From UBA3103 sp002365855 (GTDB lineage Bacteria > Bacillota > Desulfotomaculia > Desulfotomaculales > Pelotomaculaceae): a DNA stretch of 64,000 bases. Position 1 is the first letter of the stretch, and the number at the start of each line of letters is the position of its first letter. A program made the position numbers and the translations under genes. The notes below the pieces were generated by a model. It was not told the origin of the DNA, did not search any database, and saw nothing but the letters and a program-made list of their open reading frames with translations. Below, in pieces: positions 60,405-64,000 of this stretch. The stretch spans positions 48,144 through 112,143 of the forward strand of contig DAOURR010000002.1 of NCBI GenBank assembly GCA_030627625.1, in the 5' to 3' direction.

Positions 60405-61468
60405 TGGCCTGCACCCCCGCTATATATTTTTTTGACTTCTTCGAGCACATCCCTCACCGTAGGAACCATCCCGCCAAAACGTCCGTAATGATAAACGGGC
60501 GCCTTGCCGCATACTGATAGCCTAACGTCTTCAACCATCTGGCCCATATTCATTTCAACCGAGAGAAAACATTTTACCCTGTTCGCCGCTGTGCCGATAA
60601 AGTCGGCCGGGAATGGCCAAAGGGAGATTGGCCTGATCATGCCGACCGGTATGCCCTGGGCTCTGGCCTTCTCCACCACTGCCCGGCAAATCCTGGAGGC
60701 TGTCCCGAAAGCAACCAGTACTATATCCGCTCCATCAAGCTGATATTCCTCACAGACCTGCTCATTCTTATTAATTTCAGAGTACTTATCGCGCAGAATA
60801 AAGTTCAGCGACTCCATTTCTTCGGGTATAACATAGCATGAGTTTATCAGGTTTTTCCCTTCATGATCAACCTTCCCGGTAGCGGCCCAAGGCTTTGGCT
60901 GTATTTCAATTTGGTATTGATCATCAAGTTCAACTGGTTCCATCATCTGCGCCATGATTCCATCAGCCATAACCATAACTGGATTACGGTAGCGATCGGC
61001 AAGATCAAAAGCTTTTTTCATGATATCAACAAGTTCCTGCACAGAGTTAGGCGCCAGGACAATCAAGTGGTAATCACCATGACCGCCGCCTTTTGTGGCC
61101 TGAAAATAGTCGGCCTGGGAAGGGGCGATGTTGCCCAGTCCGGGTCCACCACGCATCATATTAACCACAACACAGGGCAGTTGAGCTCCAGCCAGGTAGG
61201 ACAGTCCTTCCTGCATCAAGCTAATCCCGGGCCCTGAGGAAGAGGTCATTACTCTAGCCCCTGCCCCGGAAGCCCCGTATACCATGTTTATTGATGCCAC
61301 CTCGCTTTCAGCCTGCATGTAAAGCCTGCCTACTTCAGGGAGGCGCTTTGCCAGGTAGTGTGTAAGTTCACTCTGGGGCGTAATGGGATAGCCGAAAAAA
61401 TAACGGCAGCCCGCCCGAACCGCACCTTCTCCGATCGCTTCATTACCTTTCATTAAAATCCTGCTCAA
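60401..61468 (-). CDS. korA: 2-oxoacid:ferredoxin oxidoreductase, alpha subunit
   Basis: The alpha subunit, 355 residues. GYPITPQSELTHYLAKRLPEVG and QAESEVASINMVYGASGAGAR are family blocks; the C-terminal part has a GMIRPISLWPFP motif. Four-base overlap with korD and with korB implies coupled translation. The C-terminal EMNMGQMVEDVRL is typical of 2-oxoglutarate and isovalerate-type enzymes. Confidence 0.92.
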   Translation of the reverse strand: MSRILMKGNEAIGEGAVRAGCRYFFGYPITPQSELTHYLAKRLPEVGRLYMQAESEVASINMVYGASGAGARVMTSSSGPGISLMQEGLSYLAGAQLPCVVVNMMRGGPGLGNIAPSQADYFQATKGGGHGDYHLIVLAPNSVQELVDIMKKAFDLADRYRNPVMVMADGIMAQMMEPVELDDQYQIEIQPKPWAATGKVDHEGKNLINSCYVIPEEMESLNFILRDKYSEINKNEQVCEEYQLDGADIVLVAFGTASRICRAVVEKARAQGIPVGMIRPISLWPFPADFIGTAANRVKCFLSVEMNMGQMVEDVRLSVCGKAPVYHYGRFGGMVPTVRDVLEEVKKIYSGGAGQ

Positions 61469-61683
61469 ACCGCCTTCACCTCTCTCTGCACTTCGATTAC
61501 CAGGTCAGGGCAAATCATTGCGCAAAGGGCGCACCCGGTACATTTTTCCATCTCCAATACTGACGCCGGGTGATAGCCCATATCATTTATTTGACCTGAC
61601 ATAACAACGAGATTTTTTGGGCATACCGTTGTGCACAAACGGCACCCTTTGCAGCGTTCTTCCCTGAATGTTATTAATGCCAA
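61465..61683 (-). CDS. korD: 2-oxoacid:ferredoxin oxidoreductase, delta (ferredoxin-like) subunit
   Basis: A 72-residue protein with two 4Fe-4S sets: CKGCRLCTTVCPKN and CTGCALCAMICPD. Moves electrons from the TPP site to free ferredoxin. First gene of korDABC; four-base overlap with korA. The P-loop ATPase gene lies 53 bases upstream. Confidence 0.93.
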   Translation of the reverse strand: MALITFREERCKGCRLCTTVCPKNLVVMSGQINDMGYHPASVLEMEKCTGCALCAMICPDLVIEVQREVKAV

Positions 61684-61736
61684 AATATACTTACCTCCTC
61701 AATTCCATTAATAAAACCTTGGCAGGACCAGACAGA

Positions 61737-62432
61737 TCAAATTAAACCAGTATCTCCTTCATAAATATCCCATGGGAGCTTCAAGAACAAGTCCAATTTC
61801 AATACAGGTACGCCTACTTCCCCCAGGTCTCCGGCCAAATCCCTGCGAACTGCCATGAAAGGAACAGGAAGCCCCAATTGACCGGCAGCTTCCAAAATAA
61901 TCTGGTGACCCTTAAGAATTATGCCCTTATCCGTTTCAGGGCCGAGGTTTGTATTGCTGATCAGAGCGTCCACCCTTAACCCGGACATGCTTTCAATTCG
62001 TTTTAAGACATCAATGATACCTTCAGTATCCCGGGTAAAAATACGGCATACATTCACAACCATAAAAAGTGTGTACGTACTGTCGGGCAGATCCTTTTTA
62101 AAGCGCCTTAAAACAGCAGCGCCGATATCGTTACCGCCCACATCAAAGATACCCGGCCCCTCGTTTTTTTCCAGCACACCCTGGATTGCCGGAGGTAATG
62201 CAGGCACATCAGCACCTGCAAGTTTCCCTGAAGGGCTGATCACATTTATACCTCTGCGCTCCAAAGCATTTATGGCTGTCCTGGTCCTGAAATAGGGGTT
62301 TACTAAATCGAGGTCGACAACAGTAACTTTCGAGACATTTTCGCGCAGTTTAACGGCGTAATTTAAAGCTACTTCAGTTTTCCCGCTCCCGAATCCCCCG
62401 GTAAATATGCTGACACGTCTATTAATAATCAT
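61737..62432 (-). CDS. P-loop (SIMIBI-like) ATPase of unknown role
   Basis: A 231-residue protein with GGFGSGKTEVALNYAVKL (Walker A), then VVDLDLVNPYFRTRTAINALE, and GIFDVGGNDIGAAVLRRF. It resembles ParA/MinD- or CooC-like nucleotide-binding proteins. A conserved partner of kor operons in Peptococcaceae, possibly assembly or maturation of that enzyme, but the role is unproven. The start has GGGGGG 13 bases upstream, somewhat distant. Confidence 0.7.
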   Translation of the reverse strand: MIINRRVSIFTGGFGSGKTEVALNYAVKLRENVSKVTVVDLDLVNPYFRTRTAINALERRGINVISPSGKLAGADVPALPPAIQGVLEKNEGPGIFDVGGNDIGAAVLRRFKKDLPDSTYTLFMVVNVCRIFTRDTEGIIDVLKRIESMSGLRVDALISNTNLGPETDKGIILKGHQIILEAAGQLGLPVPFMAVRRDLAGDLGEVGVPVLKLDLFLKLPWDIYEGDTGLI

Positions 62433-62654
62433 TTAAATAAAAGAACCCCCCAGCTATATACACTGCACATATTTCGACGAATTTTCTTAAAAACCCTTTT
62501 CATTAGCTTACTAAAAACACCGTGTTTTTCATAACTATTTATTATTTTTATCATAATCATTATTAGTAAGAAACCCCTTAATATAATTCTGGCATAGTTT
62601 GGAGCTGTGAAGTGTTTTAAACCGGACTTGTTATTATGTGTTTTACATTTTACG
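62433..62654. other. AT-rich leader of the ATPase-kor unit
   Basis: I see no credible gene in this stretch; an 87-codon frame through it starts inside the terminator at 62655 and lacks a ribosome binding site. It probably contains the promoter for the ATPase-kor operon (a weak TTCACA element is visible), which I cannot place with confidence. Confidence 0.5.
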
Positions 62655-62679
62655 AAAAAACCACCCCAAAAAGGGGTGG
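62655..62679 (-). terminator. Intrinsic terminator in the spo0A-kor gap
   Basis: CCACCCC-AAAAA-GGGGTGG (seven base pairs), with six T residues on the minus strand. It is a second stop for transcripts that pass the first terminator of spo0A, insulating the kor unit. Confidence 0.8.
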
Positions 62680-62850
62680 CCTGACCTGGCATGGCATATT
62701 GGAAGTATTGCTTGTGGCCCAGACTTGACTATAAATATGTGGTTTGATGTATTTTAGATGCAGCCACTCCAGGAACATGTGATTTTAAAATATATTATAT
62801 TAATATGGTATATAATGGTATATTGTTACTTTTTAAAAATTTTTAAAAAT

Positions 62851-62881
62851 AAAACCCCGAATCCCTTAAGGTAGTCCGGGG
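62851..62881 (-). terminator. Intrinsic terminator after spo0A
   Basis: CCCCG and CGGGG arms around an inner CCTTAAGG palindrome, followed by TTTTATTTTT on the minus strand. 32 bases past the spo0A stop. The stretch 62680-62850 between the two terminators is AT-rich and has no visible gene. Confidence 0.8.
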
Positions 62882-62912
62882 CAGGAGAAAAACAAACAAT
62901 CAACCATCGTAT

Positions 62913-63683
62913 TCAACTAACCTTTTGCTCAATCCTCAGCTTGTCTGCAACCAAAGCGATAAACTCGCTGTTAGTTGGCTTGCCCCTTTCCATGTTTATG
63001 GTATAACCAAAAAACTTGGTCATCATTTCCACGTTCCCTCGGTCCCAGGCAAGTTCAATGGCGTGCCTGATGGCTCTTTCAACTCTGCTCGGAGTAGTTT
63101 GAAATTTCTGTGCTATCATAGGGTAAAGTTCCTTAGTAACCGCCCCAAGCAGGTTGACCTCGTTGATCACCATTAAAATAGCGTCCCTTAGATAATGATA
63201 TCCCTTAATATGTGCAGGAACTCCCATTTCGTGAATAATATTTGTTACAGCCACGTCCAGATTTTTAGGTTTGGCGGGAGAGATATACTGTGATACGTTG
63301 ACACCTTCCGCAAGCTGTCTGATCCGGGTGGCAAGCACATTAAAATCAAAGGGTTTCAAGATATAATAATCGGCCCCCAATTCAACAGCCCTTTGAGTCA
63401 CGCTTTCCTGTCCGAAGGCGGTAAGCATGATAATTTTTGGCTTGCTCCCCTGGCTTCCAGTTACAAGTTTTTCTATAACCCCGATACCGTCAAGATGAGG
63501 CATGATAATATCTAAAACCACAACATCAGGGTTCCCTTCCATAATCATTTGAACAGCTTCAAGCCCGTTGTAAGCAATACCAATGAGGTTTAAATCTTCC
63601 TGCTGGTTAATGAATTCTTTGAGCAGTTCGCAGAAATCTCTGTTATCATCTGCGATTAACAGCCGTATTGCCTTCCTTCCCAT
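62913..63683 (-). CDS. spo0A: Sporulation master regulator Spo0A
   Basis: Response regulator that starts sporulation when phosphorylated. The receiver domain has the acidic pair D12-D13, the phosphoacceptor D58 in VVVLDIIMPHLDG and the conserved K in ILKPFDF. The C-terminal domain (about 140-256) contains the DNA-binding helix region TTPSRVERAIRHAIELAW and TNSEFIALVADKLRIE. 256 residues, full length. Start ATG with AGGAGGCGGG upstream. Regulation: see the overlapping sigma-H promoter and 0A box at 63739-63765. Confidence 0.97.
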   Translation of the reverse strand: MGRKAIRLLIADDNRDFCELLKEFINQQEDLNLIGIAYNGLEAVQMIMEGNPDVVVLDIIMPHLDGIGVIEKLVTGSQGSKPKIIMLTAFGQESVTQRAVELGADYYILKPFDFNVLATRIRQLAEGVNVSQYISPAKPKNLDVAVTNIIHEMGVPAHIKGYHYLRDAILMVINEVNLLGAVTKELYPMIAQKFQTTPSRVERAIRHAIELAWDRGNVEMMTKFFGYTINMERGKPTNSEFIALVADKLRIEQKVS

Positions 63684-63738
63684 AAATATTCCCGCCTCCT
63701 AAATTTCTATATTTTGGTTATTTTCTAGTACTCAACAA

Positions 63739-63765
63739 ATTCGACAGCCAAAAAAAAAGTCCTTC
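63739..63765 (-). promoter_or_regulatory. Sigma-H promoter of spo0A overlapping a 0A box
   Basis: On the minus strand GAAGGACTT (63765-63757) is followed by 11 bases and GTCGAAT (63745-63739). This matches the sigma-H consensus RNAGGAWWW-N11/12-RNNGAAT at 15 of 16 positions. The -10 is overlapped by a perfect Spo0A box, TGTCGAA (63746-63740). The -35 lies in the arm of the terminator hairpin just upstream. Confidence 0.75.
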
Positions 63766-63779
63766 AAGAAATCCTTGAA
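63750..63779 (-). terminator. Intrinsic terminator of the gene upstream of spo0A
   Basis: TTCAAG-GATTT-CTTGAA stem (six base pairs), followed by GGAC and then nine T residues on the minus strand. It probably ends a transcript coming from outside the window (spoIVB in most spore formers). The 63780-64000 stretch above it is AT-rich non-coding sequence without a recognizable gene. Confidence 0.7.
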
Positions 63780-64000
63780 ATTATAAATAAAATGGTAATA
63801 TATAGAATATATTTTATGCCGGTATTTTGTTTCACAATAATAGATATTTAATTTTTGCTTGCGGACTAAACCAAAATGTTTACAATAAATCACTTCCTTT
63901 AGAGAATTTAAAAATATAAACTGTCTTACAATAAACTCAAATTATATTTTATTACAGTAGTTATGCAGTTTCTGGATAATTGTCCCAAGTCCATAACCTA

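Noticed and set aside
62429..62692. An 87-codon minus-strand ORF before the P-loop ATPase
   Set aside because: Starts within a terminator hairpin, lacks a ribosome binding site and has AT-driven composition.
62700..62850. TTGACT-like -35 on the plus strand near 62730
   Set aside because: No acceptable -10 at a proper distance and no plus-strand gene follows.

Overview
The window looks like a chromosomal core segment of a spore-forming, anaerobic Firmicute of the Peptococcaceae (Desulfotomaculum/Pelotomaculum-like). This is inferred from the Bacillus/Clostridia gene order, the sporulation genes (spo0A, spoIIAA-AB-sigF, spoVAC-AD-AEb-AEa, spoIIM, dacF, ytfJ), a ferredoxin-dependent 2-oxoacid oxidoreductase, and GGAGG-type ribosome binding sites with many TTG and GTG starts. 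Nearly all genes lie on the minus strand. The clear plus-strand genes are a two-gene module at 32.1-33.4 kb and a 42-codon gene at 57.8 kb. I see no rRNA, tRNA, CRISPR array, phage or intact insertion sequence.

Region by region, in increasing coordinates (transcription mostly runs the other way): 1-9.5 kb is the translation block rpsO, two small toxin-antitoxin-like ORFs, ribF, truB, nrnA, rbfA, infB, ylxQ, rnpM, nusA, rimP. A strong promoter at 9.5 kb drives it, and its leader carries a weak-terminator hairpin. 9.6-20.6 kb holds a GT28 glycosyltransferase, proS, ispG, rseP, dxr, a YtvI-like permease, cdsA, uppS, a small ferredoxin, a PASTA-like peptide, frr and pyrH. 20.6-31 kb holds tsf, rpsB, codY, hslU, hslV, xerC, trmFO, topA and dprA, as in Bacillus. 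31-35.3 kb is a non-homologous end-joining locus (ku, LigD ligase, LigD polymerase). It is interrupted by an oppositely oriented MaoC hydratase / zinc-cluster protein pair and a REP-like repeat patch. 35.4-47.3 kb holds ytfJ, a DUF2953 gene, trpS, a site-2 protease, a DHH-CBS-CCA-adding fusion, lysA, trpB2 and a three-gene acyl-CoA dehydratase activase-like cluster. 47.4-57.9 kb is a sporulation block: spoVA genes with a dodecin gene at their head, the spoIIA operon, dacF, nucleoside salvage genes (pdp, deoB), xerD, spoIIM and a probable mciZ. 57.9-62.4 kb holds an M20 peptidase, korDABC and a P-loop ATPase. 62.9-63.7 kb is spo0A, with a predicted sigma-H promoter that overlaps a perfect 0A box.

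The most interesting items are the regulatory sequences that tie small or unexpected genes into sporulation. A match to the sigma-F/G consensus (TGAATA-N17-CATAATA) heads a dodecin-spoVA transcript, and a similar one lies before dacF. A sigma-E-like promoter precedes the mciZ candidate. A compact sigma-H/0A-box/terminator overlap lies in front of spo0A. Other points are the split NHEJ locus, the activase-like cluster lacking recognizable dehydratase subunits, the candidate NusA-responsive hairpin in the rimP leader, and a glycosyltransferase whose first beta strand lies upstream of any standard start codon. All calls come from reading the sequence; no database search was run.
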